From assembly GCF_027922045.1 (NCBI RefSeq), contig NZ_BSEX01000006.1, positions 414,102-478,101 of the forward strand: a stretch of 64,000 nucleotides of DNA. The letters run 5' to 3'. Numbering within the stretch: position 1 is the first letter of the stretch; every line of letters begins with the position of its first letter. The notes beneath the pieces were generated by a model. It was given only the letters and a program-made list of their open reading frames with translations. It did no database searches and had not been told where the DNA came from. Below are positions 55,015 to 63,869 of the stretch, in pieces. Origin of the DNA: Microbacterium terregens. Lineage in GTDB: Bacteria > Pseudomonadota > Alphaproteobacteria > Sphingomonadales > Sphingomonadaceae. Made by a program: the position numbers and the translations under genes.

Positions 55015-55501
55015 GGGTCACCGCCTTGCGGACGGCGTCGGCGGCAGCCTCGCGGCTGACCTCGATGCCCGCCAGCTTGGCGACGATGCCCTGGGCGGCG
55101 TCGGCGGCGACGTCCTCCAGGCTGGCGAGCGCGCTCGCACGGGCCTGGTTGACCTCGACCTCGGCCGCATCCAGGCGGGCCTGCATGGCGGCATTGGCAG
55201 CCTTGGCACGCTCGGCGGCGTCGGCGGTCGCCTTCGCCTTGGCGGCGTTGGTTTCGGCAAGCGCAGCCTGGCGGGCCTCCGCCATGCGGGTGCGCCATGC
55301 CTCTTCGGTCGCGTCGGCTTCCTGGCCGGCGCGCGTGGCGGCGGCGAGGTCGTCGGCGATCTGCGCGTCGCGCTTTTCGACCGTGCCCTGGATCCTCGGC
55401 ACCATGCCCCGCCCGATCCCGAAATAGATCAGGCCGAACACGATCAGCAGCCAGAAGATCTGCGAGGCATAGGTCGCAGCGATCTGTTCGATTTGCGGCA
55501 T
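55007..55501 (-). CDS. atpG: ATP synthase F0 subunit b'
   Basis: The 164-residue b' subunit pairs with b in the stalk. It has an N-terminal helix (ASQIFWLLIVFGLIYFGIG, near residue 12) and the coiled coil with VPRIQGTVEKRDAQI. The ATG at 55501 is preceded by a good start context; a longer frame upstream is not conserved. It lies between atpE and atpF and overlaps atpF. The gene is also called atpF' or atpF2; the symbol atpG is used for b' in purple bacteria but elsewhere means subunit gamma. Confidence 0.9.
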   Translation of the reverse strand: MPQIEQIAATYASQIFWLLIVFGLIYFGIGRGMVPRIQGTVEKRDAQIADDLAAATRAGQEADATEEAWRTRMAEARQAALAETNAAKAKATADAAERAKAANAAMQARLDAAEVEVNQARASALASLEDVAADAAQGIVAKLAGIEVSREAAADAVRKAVTHG

Positions 55502-55579
55502 GGTGGTTCCCGTTCGTTCGCGTGTGCTTCCGTCACCGGCCGCCTGCCCGCATGGGCGACGGCCGGTCACGAAAAGAAG

Positions 55580-55807
55580 TTACGCGACGAAGATCAGCAG
55601 CACCGCGACGACGAACGCGAGCAGGCCCAGAAGCTCGGCGGCGGCGAAGCCGATGAACAGGCGGCCCTGCTGGCCGTCGGCGGCACCCGGGTTGCGCAGC
55701 GCGCCTTCGAGGAACTTGGCGAAGACGTTGCCCACGCCGAGTGCGGCAAGGCCCGCACCGATGGCTGCGAGACCGGCACCGAGCAGCTTTGCGGCTTCTG
55801 CGTCCAT
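55580..55807 (-). CDS. atpE: ATP synthase F0 subunit c
   Basis: The rotor-ring subunit, 75 residues. It has two hydrophobic helices, the Gly-rich AGLAAIGAGLAALGVG, the RNP loop (residues 38-40) and the ion-binding glutamate E58 in AAAELLGLL. It belongs to the proton-type c subunit by this pattern. It lies between atpB and the b' gene. Confidence 0.95.
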   Translation of the reverse strand: MDAEAAKLLGAGLAAIGAGLAALGVGNVFAKFLEGALRNPGAADGQQGRLFIGFAAAELLGLLAFVVAVLLIFVA

Positions 55808-55845
55808 GATAAAACTCCTGTTGGGTATCTGTTTGGTTGAAAAGA

Positions 55846-56637
55846 TCAGTGCAGGTTGACGGCGTCGTTCAGGTAGAGCGACGTCAACAGCGCGAACACG
55901 TAAGCCTGGATGGCGCACACCAGCAGCTCGAGCAGGGTGATGCCGATCATCAGGATGAAGCTGGGGATGGCCACCAGCGGCGCGACCCACACGGCGTCTG
56001 CATTGAGGCCGTTGATCACGAAGCCCGCCAGCACCTTCAGCAGGATGTGGCCCGCCGTCATCGCGACGAACAGTCGGAGACCGAGGCTGAACGGGCGCAC
56101 CAGGAACGAGAACAGCTCGACCACCGGGATCAGCCACAGCAGCCACCAGGGCGTTCCGTGCGGCACGAACAGCGAGAAGAAGTGCAGGCCGTGGCGCGAG
56201 AAGCCGACGATCAGCACCAGCGCGAAGCTGATGATCGCCAGCACGCCGGTGACGGTCAGGTGGCTGGTGACGGTGAACGGATGCACGCCCGGGACCAGGC
56301 CGAACGGCAGCAGGCCCAGGATGTTCGCGATCAGGATGAACATGAACAGCGAGAAGACATAGGGCAGGAAGCGCTTGCCCTCCGGCCCGATGTTCGCCGT
56401 CAGCATGTCGCCGATGAAGCCGGTGAAGCTCTCCACCGCCATCTGCCAGCGACCGGGGACGGTCTGCCCCTTCATGCCGCCGAGCATGAACAGCCACAGG
56501 ACGACAAGCGTCGCGACCATCCACAGCGCGGAGTTGGTGAAGGCAATATTATACCCGAACAGGTTCCAGCTCTGACCGAACACGGGTTCGATCAGGAACT
56601 GATGCATCGGGTCGATCTTGGATCCGCCTTGCGCCAC
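55846..56637 (-). CDS. atpB: ATP synthase F0 subunit a
   Basis: Subunit a provides the proton half-channels beside the c ring. The 263-residue protein has five to six helices, including LPYVFSLFMFILIANILGLLPFG (near residue 92) and the essential arginine in FSLGLRLFVAMTAGH (near 185). The GTG at 56637 has GGAAG at the right distance; a TTG at 56655 would add six residues. It follows atpI by 35 bases. Confidence 0.93.
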   Translation of the reverse strand: MAQGGSKIDPMHQFLIEPVFGQSWNLFGYNIAFTNSALWMVATLVVLWLFMLGGMKGQTVPGRWQMAVESFTGFIGDMLTANIGPEGKRFLPYVFSLFMFILIANILGLLPFGLVPGVHPFTVTSHLTVTGVLAIISFALVLIVGFSRHGLHFFSLFVPHGTPWWLLWLIPVVELFSFLVRPFSLGLRLFVAMTAGHILLKVLAGFVINGLNADAVWVAPLVAIPSFILMIGITLLELLVCAIQAYVFALLTSLYLNDAVNLH

Positions 56638-56672
56638 GTTTCTTCCAACCGCCAATACGACGAACGCCCGGG

Positions 56673-56993
56673 TTATTCCGGGCGCTCGCCAGCAATCTTG
56701 ATGATGTTCCTGAACCCGGCGCCTACCCCAAGGGCAAGCAGCGTGAGCAGGAGCCAGGGCGACGTTCCGAACCAGCGGTCAAGCAACCAGCCGATCAGCG
56801 CGCCGCCGACAAGGGACCCGAGGAGCGTCGCGAGCACGCGGTTGCCGAGCGAATAATTCCGATCGACCCCCGCCTTCGCACGCCCCGTCCGCACGGCCTC
56901 CGCATGATTCGCTTGTTTCAGCCGCTGTTCCAGCGACGTGAGACGCGAATCCTCGGAACCATAAGGGTCCTGCCCGGGGCCGTTTTCCGCCAT
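56673..56993 (-). CDS. atpI: ATP synthase accessory protein AtpI
   Basis: AtpI helps assemble the c ring and may conduct magnesium or calcium. The 106-residue protein has a charged N-terminal part (LEQRLKQANHAEAVRTGRAKAG, near residue 20) and two helices (LATLLGSLVGGALIGWLLDRWF, PWLLLTLLALGVGAGFRNI). The ATG at 56993 starts a normal AtpI; 14 upstream codons do not fit. It leads the F0 operon. Confidence 0.88.
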   Translation of the reverse strand: MAENGPGQDPYGSEDSRLTSLEQRLKQANHAEAVRTGRAKAGVDRNYSLGNRVLATLLGSLVGGALIGWLLDRWFGTSPWLLLTLLALGVGAGFRNIIKIAGERPE

Positions 56994-57066
56994 GCGCCAT
57001 CCTCTCCTAAAGCATTGTTCGGGGGAGGAACGCATGTACGGCGAGCAACCCCGCCAAGGCGGCGCC

Positions 57067-57095
57067 CGTTTAGGAAGGGGTGCGTTTCAAGTCAA
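57067..57095 (-). promoter_or_regulatory. Candidate promoter of the F0 operon
   Basis: On the minus strand TTGACT (57095 to 57090) is followed after 17 bases by TAAACG (57072 to 57067). The start of transcription would lie about 67 bases before atpI. Confidence 0.5.
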
Positions 57096-57233
57096 CCTTT
57101 GTAACAGTTCTGCACCGCCTGCTGCGGCACGCGTGCAGCATCGCTGCAACAGGGCCCCGCGCGCTGCTTGCGCGTTGCCAAGCCGGCGGCTTCGGGCAAT
57201 GTTCTGCAAAAGGGAATTCGGGGGGAGCAAGCC

Positions 57234-57638
57234 GTGCGCAAACTCGCCAGGCGCCTGTTCGAGGGCGCCCGCATGACCGACGAGGAATATCGGGCCAATC
57301 TGAACGGGATCAACATCTTCTTCGGGGCGGTGCTGGGCTTCGTCCTGGCAGGCACCGAGACGCTGGAGACCGCCGGCTTCACGCTGGTGCTGGTGCTGTG
57401 CTCCGCGATCGTGATCAGCATCCTCTACATCTCGTCCAGCAAGCGGCTGCTCGTCTATTTCGTCTACACCGCGGTCGGGATCGCCTGCCTGCCGCAGGTG
57501 GTGGCGCTGATCGGTCCCGCGGGCACGACGCTGCCGCCCAAGCTGATGCCGACCCTGGCCGTGTGGACGGCGATGACCGCGTTCGTCGAGTTCGCGCCCC
57601 GTGCCCGGCCGGGGGACACCGCCGCCCCCCGGCCGTGA
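57234..57638 (+). CDS. Small integral membrane protein
   Basis: A 134-residue protein with a basic start, then TDEEYRANLNGINIFFGAVLGFVLAG and three further hydrophobic segments (near residues 50, 75 and 105), so four membrane helices in total. The GTG at 57234 is preceded by GGGGGAG at 57221-57226; an ATG at 57273 is an alternative. It converges with the antiporter gene, 6 bases away. No family was recognised. Confidence 0.7.
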   Translation: MRKLARRLFEGARMTDEEYRANLNGINIFFGAVLGFVLAGTETLETAGFTLVLVLCSAIVISILYISSSKRLLVYFVYTAVGIACLPQVVALIGPAGTTLPPKLMPTLAVWTAMTAFVEFAPRARPGDTAAPRP

Positions 57639-57644
57639 CCGGCA

Positions 57645-58949
57645 TCAGCGCGCGGCGACCGCCTCGCGCGCGCTGATGCCCTCTTCCTCGGACAAGGTGC
57701 CCAGCGCGCCGGTGCTGCGTGCGCGGCGGCCATAGACCAGCTCGAACAACGGCGACGCCATCAGCGTCGTCAGGATCGCCATCAGCACCAGGATCGAGAA
57801 CAGCGCCGGGCCGATGATGCCGCGCTGCAGCCCGATGTTGATGATGATCAGCTCCATCAGCCCCCGCGCGTTCATCAGCGCACCGATGCCGAGCGCGGTC
57901 GGATTGTCCTGCCCGGTCAGCCGCGCCGCCGCCCAGCAGGCGCCGCCCTTGGCCAGCACCGACGCGGCAAGGATCGCGAGCGTGACGCCCAGCAGCCCCA
58001 GATTGTCGACCAATGTCAGCTGGGTGTTGAGGCCGGAGAAGGCGAAGAACATCGGCAGCAGCAGCACCACCGTCACCGGCTCCAGCTGGCGGCGCAGCCC
58101 CTCGGCAAACACCCCGCGCGGCATGACCACGCCCAGCAGGAAGCCGCCGAACACCGCATGCATGCCCACCGCGTCCATCGCGAAGGCCGCGCCCAGGAAC
58201 AGCATCAGCGCGATCGCGAGATCGCCCTGCGCAATCCCGCCGCGCGCTTCCGCCCGGCGCCCGAGCGGCGCCAGCAGGCGCGGCCCCAGGCCCAGCACGA
58301 CCACGGCGAACAGGATCGCGCCACCGATCGCCTTCACCGCCACCATCGGCCCGTCGCCAAAGGTCGCGAGCACCACCGCCAGCACCGTCCAGGCCCCGGC
58401 ATCGTCGATCGCGCCCGCAGACAGCGAGAGGGTGCCGAGCGGGGTGCCCGAAAGCCCGCGCTCGTGGATGATGCGCGCCAGCATCGGAAAGGCGGTGATC
58501 GCGATGCACGCGCCCATGAACAGCGTCGCCTGCATCTGGGTGACGCTGGGCGTGAACAGGCCGGGGATGCCGATCAGCCAGGGCGTGATCGCGACTGCCA
58601 CCAGGAACGGGGCCGCCATGCCGGACAGCGACACCGCGGCCGCGCTCCCGGCATTGCTGCGGAAATGATCGGCGCGAAAGCCCAGCCCGACCAGGAACAT
58701 GTAGAGCCCCACGCCCAGCTGCGCGCCGGCGTAAAGGATGCCGCGTGCTTCCTTGGGAAACAGCATCGCCTGGAGATCGGGCGCGAGCAGTCCGAACAGC
58801 GATGGGCCCAGGATGACCCCCGCGATCATCTCCCCCACGACCTGCGGCTGTCCCAGGTAGCGCCGGGCAAGCCAGCCCACGCCGCGGGAAACCGCGACGA
58901 TCGCAAACAATTGCAAAAAGAAGATCACACTCAGCTGCGCCGGTGCCAT
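57645..58949 (-). CDS. Cation:proton antiporter (CPA2 type)
   Basis: This 434-residue protein is a Na+/H+ or K+/H+ exchanger of the monovalent CPA2 family with about 12-13 helices. Visible features are QPQVVGEMIAGVILGPSLFG (near residue 35), the paired-acidic region LSAGAIDDAGAWTVLA (near 185, typical Asp-Asp/Asn-Asp site) and LGIGALMNARGLMELIIINIG (near 365). There is no C-terminal RCK domain, so gating by NAD(H) or glutathione is unlikely. Ion preference cannot be read. Confidence 0.88.
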   Translation of the reverse strand: MAPAQLSVIFFLQLFAIVAVSRGVGWLARRYLGQPQVVGEMIAGVILGPSLFGLLAPDLQAMLFPKEARGILYAGAQLGVGLYMFLVGLGFRADHFRSNAGSAAAVSLSGMAAPFLVAVAITPWLIGIPGLFTPSVTQMQATLFMGACIAITAFPMLARIIHERGLSGTPLGTLSLSAGAIDDAGAWTVLAVVLATFGDGPMVAVKAIGGAILFAVVVLGLGPRLLAPLGRRAEARGGIAQGDLAIALMLFLGAAFAMDAVGMHAVFGGFLLGVVMPRGVFAEGLRRQLEPVTVVLLLPMFFAFSGLNTQLTLVDNLGLLGVTLAILAASVLAKGGACWAAARLTGQDNPTALGIGALMNARGLMELIIINIGLQRGIIGPALFSILVLMAILTTLMASPLFELVYGRRARSTGALGTLSEEEGISAREAVAAR

Positions 58950-59101
58950 TTCGCCCCTCCCCCCATTCAGCCGCAGTTTCGGCCGGTGCCTTGGCGGCAC
59001 GGCGCGAAATCTACGCCTCGGAGCGGCGGTCGACAATGGGGCGCAGACGCCCGAGCGCGGCCGGTCCGCCGCCGCTCCCGCGGAAACGGCGGCTCAGGCG
59101 A

Positions 59102-59485
59102 TCAGACGCAGCGCGGGTCGCGCTCCGGCGCGCCGGCGCCGCGGGTCTTCCAGCTGCCGTCGGGGCCCTTGTACTTCTCGCCCGGCCGGGTCTTTGCGAT
59201 CAGGTTGCAGCCCGACACAAAGGCGAACTGCTCCACGGTCGCGCCGTTGCTGGCGCCGCGGGTATAGGCGGCCTTGCGCTTGATGTTGATGCTGTTGACC
59301 AGCGCGCGCAGCTCCGGCGTGGCACTGCCGACGATCCCGAGATAGCCGTCGGGCTGCTCGCCGACCTTGCCGGCCTCGCGCGCAGCCTCATAGGCCGGGT
59401 CGCGCTGGGCCCAGGCAGCACCCGCCATGCCGGTGACCGCCACCGCCGCTGCGGCCGCGAACACGATCTTCATTCCGTTGCGCAT
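59102..59485 (-). CDS. ydbL: YdbL family DUF1318 protein
   Basis: YdbL is a periplasmic partner of the YdbH-YnbE outer-membrane lipid transport pair, reported as a chaperone for YnbE. The 127-residue protein has a signal peptide (KIVFAAAAAVAVTGMAGAAWA), GKVGEQPDGYLGIVG (near residue 42) and KRKAAYTRGASNGATVEQFA (near 70), the family pattern. It begins at an ATG that overlaps the ynbE stop (ATGA); an ATG four codons downstream is possible. It closes the ydbH-ynbE-ydbL operon. Confidence 0.88.
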   Translation of the reverse strand: MRNGMKIVFAAAAAVAVTGMAGAAWAQRDPAYEAAREAGKVGEQPDGYLGIVGSATPELRALVNSINIKRKAAYTRGASNGATVEQFAFVSGCNLIAKTRPGEKYKGPDGSWKTRGAGAPERDPRCV

Positions 59486-59670
59486 CAGAAAATCCCCGGG
59501 TTCTGCTGGATCAGGCTCTTCGCCTCGCCATCCAGACGATACACCACTTCCTGCGTGATGTTGATGTTCAGGTTGATCTCGATCGGCTTGTCCGGCGCGC
59601 TCACGTTCACGCACCCGCCCGTCGCCGCCACGGTCGCGACGCCGAGCGCCGCCGCCATCCACCTATGCAT
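59485..59670 (-). CDS. ynbE: YnbE-like small outer-membrane lipoprotein
   Basis: A 61-residue lipoprotein precursor: hydrophobic start, lipobox ending at Cys in TGGCVNVS (near residue 20) and PDKPIEINLNINITQEVVYRL, the YnbE signature. In E. coli YnbE extends the beta groove of YdbH to the outer membrane. The ATG at 59670 has GAGG at the right distance; an in-frame GTG lies two codons before. It follows ydbH by 21 bases and overlaps ydbL. Confidence 0.85.
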   Translation of the reverse strand: MHRWMAAALGVATVAATGGCVNVSAPDKPIEINLNINITQEVVYRLDGEAKSLIQQNPGIF

Positions 59671-59691
59671 CTGCACGCCTCATCGTGTTGT

Positions 59692-62600
59692 TCATGGTCT
59701 ATCGTCGCTTTCCGGGGGCTGAACGGGCCGGGTCGCGCCCGGCGTCACTGGCTCCGGCGCGGGCGTCCCGCCCTGCTGTTCCTGCGCTTCCATCAGCGCG
59801 GGCAGGTTGCGCTCGATCAGCCGGCCCGGATCATAATAGCTCTGCACCGAGTCGATCAGCTGGCGGAAAGGCGCCTTGATCCGGACGTTGAAGACGAGCG
59901 GCAGCCGCGCAAGCCGCCGGATCAGGAAGTTGGAGCTGGTGCCCTCGCCCTGGCTCACGCCGGCAAAGCGGATCGCGGTGATCATCTCGCCCGCCAGCGG
60001 CCCGTTCATCTCCAGCGTGAGGTTGCGGTAATCTAGGCTCTTCAGCGCCTGGAACGCCAGATTGCCCCAGAAGCCGACGTCCTCCTTGGTCACTTCGCCC
60101 ACATAGGCGATGTTGCCGCCGCCCTCGCGCGCCACCAGCCGACCGCCCTCGATGCGGCCGCCGCGCTGGTCGAAGATCATCGGCAGCACCCCGTCGAAGG
60201 TGCCGCTGGCGCTCAGATTCTTGAACTCGAACTCCTGGAGGAACAGGCCCGCATCCACCCCCGTCACGCGGAAGGTCATGCGCCGGTCCTTTTGGGGCGA
60301 AAAGTCGAGCACGGTCGGCTCCAGCACCATCTCGCCGCCCGCGAGCGGCCAGCGCCCGCCCTCGATCTGGATGCGCTGCTCCGGGATCAGCCGATAGCGC
60401 AGCTGCCCGTCCTTGAACGGGATGCCCGGATTGGCCTCGCCGATGGTGAGCAGCTGGTTCGGCGCCGTCACCAGCCCCAGGAGGTCGGTGAAGTGGACCT
60501 CGCCCGAAATGCCGGTCGCGGGGCCGAACGCCGCCGCAAGCTCGGCGTCTTCGGTGCGGAACGTGCCGGTGCTGGTCACGCCCTGCCCGTTCCAGGCGAT
60601 GTGCCCGTCGCCCGACACAACGGCCTTCACATCGGCGATCACGCCGAAGGTGAGCGGCGTCAGCTCCTCGGGCTGGAAGTCGTCGGCAAAGGCGATGCCC
60701 GGCACCTTGAGGTCGGCGGTGCCCGCACCCGTCCCGAGTTCGTGCGTGATGGCGACCGTCGCCACCGTCACCTGCTTGGCAGGATGCTTGAGCGTGCCGG
60801 TCGCGGTGATGGTGTTGCCCGCGAGCGTCAGCGCGACATCGTCGCTCGCCATCGTTTCGAAGCGCCGCTGCTCGCCGGTCTGGGTGTCGTCGAGCTTCAG
60901 CCCGCCGGCGAGCTTCAGCACGCCGCCGGCAAAGCGCCAGTCGCCCGCCGCGCCCGACAGCAGCAGCGGCACGTTGGCGATCTGCCCGGCCGCATCGGCG
61001 AAGCGCCCGCCGACGCTGCCGTCCCCAATCCGCCCCTCCAGCCGACCCGCGTCGATCCGCGTCACCCGCTCCGGCGCCCCCAGCCGGCTCTCCACGCCCT
61101 CGAGCGCGAAGTCGAGGCGGGCGAGGTCCATCCGCCCGCCGCGCATCGCCAGCGTCACCGGGGTGCCGCCCAGCCGTCCGTCAAGCCGCGTCGCACCCAG
61201 TCGCGCGCCGCCGCCCAGCCCGGCCCGGTTGACCGCCACCAGCGCCCGGTCGGTGGGACAGAGCCGCAGCCGTGCAGGGTTCAGCACCAGCGAGGACACG
61301 GCCAGCCGCTGCCACGCGACGGTCGTGCAGTCCGGGTTCACCGCCACCGCGGCACCCCCGTCCCAGCGCCCCGACAGCGGCACCACCAGCCCGTCGACGC
61401 GCCCGTCCGCCAGCGGCCCGCTCAGCGTCGCCTGGGTGTCGAAACGGGTGCTGCCGTCGCCCGCGCGGGTGAAGCGCACGGGGGTGAGCGCCAGCCGTGC
61501 GCCGCCCGCCGCATAGGGCCGGACGATCGCGGTGCCGGTGACAGCGCCGCCGGGCTGCGCCTGCGCCAGCTGGACCGCCGCCTCGGGCAAGCCGCCGCCG
61601 CCGATCGTCAGCGTGCCGTTGAGCGATGCCCTGCCGTCCGGCCAGCCATAGGCGACGCCCTCGGCGCCCGAGAGCACGACCTGCGCGCCGCTCGCGGCCT
61701 GTGCCGACAGTCGCCGCACCACGACCCGGCCGCCCTTGGCGCCGTTTGTGGCGTCCAGTTCTGCGCCCGCGTCGAATCGCCGGCCCGCGGCGACGCCGGC
61801 CCTGGCGATCGCCGCCATCAGCGGCCCGACCGGCGATCCCGCGCCCGCCTCGGCCAGCCCGGCGACCTGCCGCAGCGTCGCGGCCGGCAACGCAGCGCCG
61901 CGCACCTGGGCATTGCCCTGGAAGGCCTGCTCCGCCCCGACCCGGTAGCGGCCGTCGATCGCCAGCGCCTCGCCGCCGATCCCGGCCGCGGCGAACGCAC
62001 CGCTCTCCAGCGCCGCCCGCCCCTGCGTGTCACGCGCGCTGCCGGTGAAGTCGACGCGGCCCTTCACGCCGCGCACCCGGGCGCCGGCGCCCGCCACCTC
62101 GGCGGCGGCAAGCTCGGCGCGCCCCTGCCAGCGATCCAGCCGCTCGCCCAGCGTCAGGTCGATACGAGTGGCAAGCCCCGCCAGGCGGGTGTCGCCGCAC
62201 GCAAGCGACCCGGCCCGCACCGGCCCTTCAATCGTCGGCCGAGCGTCGGCGATCCGGATCGCCACCGCCGCGCGCAGCTGCCCGGCCGTGCACGCATCGC
62301 CGATCCCCAGCCGATCGGACACCGCCGCGAGACTGCCCGAAAACCCGTCGTCCAGCCGCCCGCTGCCGGTGAGCTTCAGCCCCACCACGCCGCCCGGCGT
62401 CTCCAGCCGCATGCGTGCGTCGCCGATCTGCGCGTCGAGTTCGGGCAGCGCGAACGGCTTGCCCGAGGGGGCCGGCATCAGCTTGTCGATCGCGCCCAGC
62501 GACACCTTGCCGTCGACCAGCCGCCCGCGCAGCCGCACCCGGCCCACCCGCACGCCCGTTACCTCCGGCCCGCGCAGCGTCATGCGCGTGCGCAGCTCCG

Positions 62601-62892
62601 CCCAGTCGGCGACGAGATCCGGGTTGCGGGGGTCGCCGATCACCACGTCGGTCAGCCGCTGGCGGCCGAAGCTCAGGTCGGAAATCTTGTAGCGGGCAGG
62701 CACGCCCCGGTCGGCCAGCGCGCGGCGCACGAAGCTGTCGGCGATCGGACGGCGGTTGAACCACAGCGCGACCAGCGCCAGCAGCAGGACGAGCGCCACC
62801 GCCAGCGCCGCGCGCCTGCGACGCGACCAGCGCCGCCGCCCGGGCAGGTCATCCGGCGTGTCGGTCTTCCCGGGCGTCACGCGGATTGCCAC
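59692..62892 (-). CDS. ydbH: YdbH-like AsmA-family intermembrane protein
   Basis: YdbH, TamB and YhdP form bridge-like proteins that carry phospholipid between the membranes of Gram-negative bacteria. This protein (about 1066 residues) has a basic start, one N-terminal helix (AALAVALVLLLALVALWF) and a long beta-rich part ending with PALMEAQEQQGGTPAP. The C-terminal region around GGGNIAYVGEVTKEDVGFWG is the conserved YdbH part. No ATG fits; GTG 62892 follows a GGGAGA stretch and GTG 62880 is an alternative. ynbE and ydbL follow, the standard partner order. It is longer than the E. coli protein. Confidence 0.85.
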   Translation of the reverse strand: MAIRVTPGKTDTPDDLPGRRRWSRRRRAALAVALVLLLALVALWFNRRPIADSFVRRALADRGVPARYKISDLSFGRQRLTDVVIGDPRNPDLVADWAELRTRMTLRGPEVTGVRVGRVRLRGRLVDGKVSLGAIDKLMPAPSGKPFALPELDAQIGDARMRLETPGGVVGLKLTGSGRLDDGFSGSLAAVSDRLGIGDACTAGQLRAAVAIRIADARPTIEGPVRAGSLACGDTRLAGLATRIDLTLGERLDRWQGRAELAAAEVAGAGARVRGVKGRVDFTGSARDTQGRAALESGAFAAAGIGGEALAIDGRYRVGAEQAFQGNAQVRGAALPAATLRQVAGLAEAGAGSPVGPLMAAIARAGVAAGRRFDAGAELDATNGAKGGRVVVRRLSAQAASGAQVVLSGAEGVAYGWPDGRASLNGTLTIGGGGLPEAAVQLAQAQPGGAVTGTAIVRPYAAGGARLALTPVRFTRAGDGSTRFDTQATLSGPLADGRVDGLVVPLSGRWDGGAAVAVNPDCTTVAWQRLAVSSLVLNPARLRLCPTDRALVAVNRAGLGGGARLGATRLDGRLGGTPVTLAMRGGRMDLARLDFALEGVESRLGAPERVTRIDAGRLEGRIGDGSVGGRFADAAGQIANVPLLLSGAAGDWRFAGGVLKLAGGLKLDDTQTGEQRRFETMASDDVALTLAGNTITATGTLKHPAKQVTVATVAITHELGTGAGTADLKVPGIAFADDFQPEELTPLTFGVIADVKAVVSGDGHIAWNGQGVTSTGTFRTEDAELAAAFGPATGISGEVHFTDLLGLVTAPNQLLTIGEANPGIPFKDGQLRYRLIPEQRIQIEGGRWPLAGGEMVLEPTVLDFSPQKDRRMTFRVTGVDAGLFLQEFEFKNLSASGTFDGVLPMIFDQRGGRIEGGRLVAREGGGNIAYVGEVTKEDVGFWGNLAFQALKSLDYRNLTLEMNGPLAGEMITAIRFAGVSQGEGTSSNFLIRRLARLPLVFNVRIKAPFRQLIDSVQSYYDPGRLIERNLPALMEAQEQQGGTPAPEPVTPGATRPVQPPESDDRP

Positions 62893-62984
62893 TCTCCCAT
62901 CGCCAGCGATCGTTACGGCCCCCTCCGGACGGGTCAAGCACCACGATTGCACCCGGCGTCTGCACCGCCTAGCCTCAACGCGCC

Positions 62985-63683
62985 ATGAACGCATCCGCCC
63001 CGCCTGGGCCCAGCACCGACGGCACCGGCCATCGCGCACGGCTGCGCGGCCGGCTGCTCGACGACGGCGGCGAGGCGCTGCTCGACCATGAGCTGATCGA
63101 GTATCTGCTCGCCCTCGCCATCCCGCGCCGCGACACCAAGCCGCTTGCCAAGGCGCTGCTGCACGAGTTCGGCGGGCTGGGCGGGCTGCTGTCGGCCGAT
63201 CCCCGCGCCATCGCCCGCGTGCCGGGGATGGGCGACACCGCCGTCGCCGCGCTCAAGATCGCCCATGCGTCGGCAATCCGCATGCTGCGCGGCGAGATGG
63301 CGGCGCGGCCGGTGCTGTCCAATTGGCAGGCGGTGCTCGACTATCTGCACGCCGAAATGGCCTATCACAGCATCGAGCGGGTGCGCGTCCTGCACCTCAA
63401 CGTCCGCAACATGCTGATCCGCGACGAACTCGTGGCGGAGGGCTCGATCGACCAGGCGCCCATCTATGCGCGCGAAGTGATCCGCCGCGCGATCGAGCTC
63501 GGCTCGGCGGCGATCATCCTGGTCCACAACCATCCCAGCGGGGACGTGACCCCCAGCCGCGCCGACATCGACCTCACACGCATCGTGATGCAGGCGGCCA
63601 GGCACCTCGACATTGCTGTGCACGACCACATCGTCATCGGCACCCAAGGCCATACCAGCCTGCGCGCCAAGGGGCTGATGTAG
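62985..63683 (+). CDS. radC: RadC family JAB/MPN-domain protein
   Basis: RadC-family proteins carry a JAMM metalloprotease-like domain; despite the name, a role in repair is not established. The 232-residue protein has an N-terminal helix-hairpin-helix-like part (DHELIEYLLALAIPRRDTKPLAKALL, VPGMGDTAVAALK) and the JAMM motif HNHPSGDVTPSRADIDLT (near residue 178). It is complete. It is divergent from ydbH with about 90 bases between starts. Confidence 0.92.
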   Translation: MNASAPPGPSTDGTGHRARLRGRLLDDGGEALLDHELIEYLLALAIPRRDTKPLAKALLHEFGGLGGLLSADPRAIARVPGMGDTAVAALKIAHASAIRMLRGEMAARPVLSNWQAVLDYLHAEMAYHSIERVRVLHLNVRNMLIRDELVAEGSIDQAPIYAREVIRRAIELGSAAIILVHNHPSGDVTPSRADIDLTRIVMQAARHLDIAVHDHIVIGTQGHTSLRAKGLM

Positions 63684-63750
63684 GGGCGGCGGGGTTCCCG
63701 CAGGTGGAATCAGGAGAAGCGCACGCGTTGCGTATCCACGCCAGATCACC

Positions 63751-63869
63751 GCAACTGGGCCCCGGCCTCCGCCGGGGTACGAAGAAGGCACAAGGGTAGG
63801 AAGTCGGCGCGGGTGGCGCGTTGATCGGCAAACCATCCCGTACCCCGGCGAAGGCCGGGGTCCAGCTGG
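63751..63869. repeat. Paired REP palindromes, family A
   Basis: Two inverted copies (63751-63783 and about 63836-63869) of the CCCCGG/CCGGGG unit, like those at 26681-26784 and 53685-53786. The flanking sequence to 64000 has no recognised gene. Confidence 0.7.
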
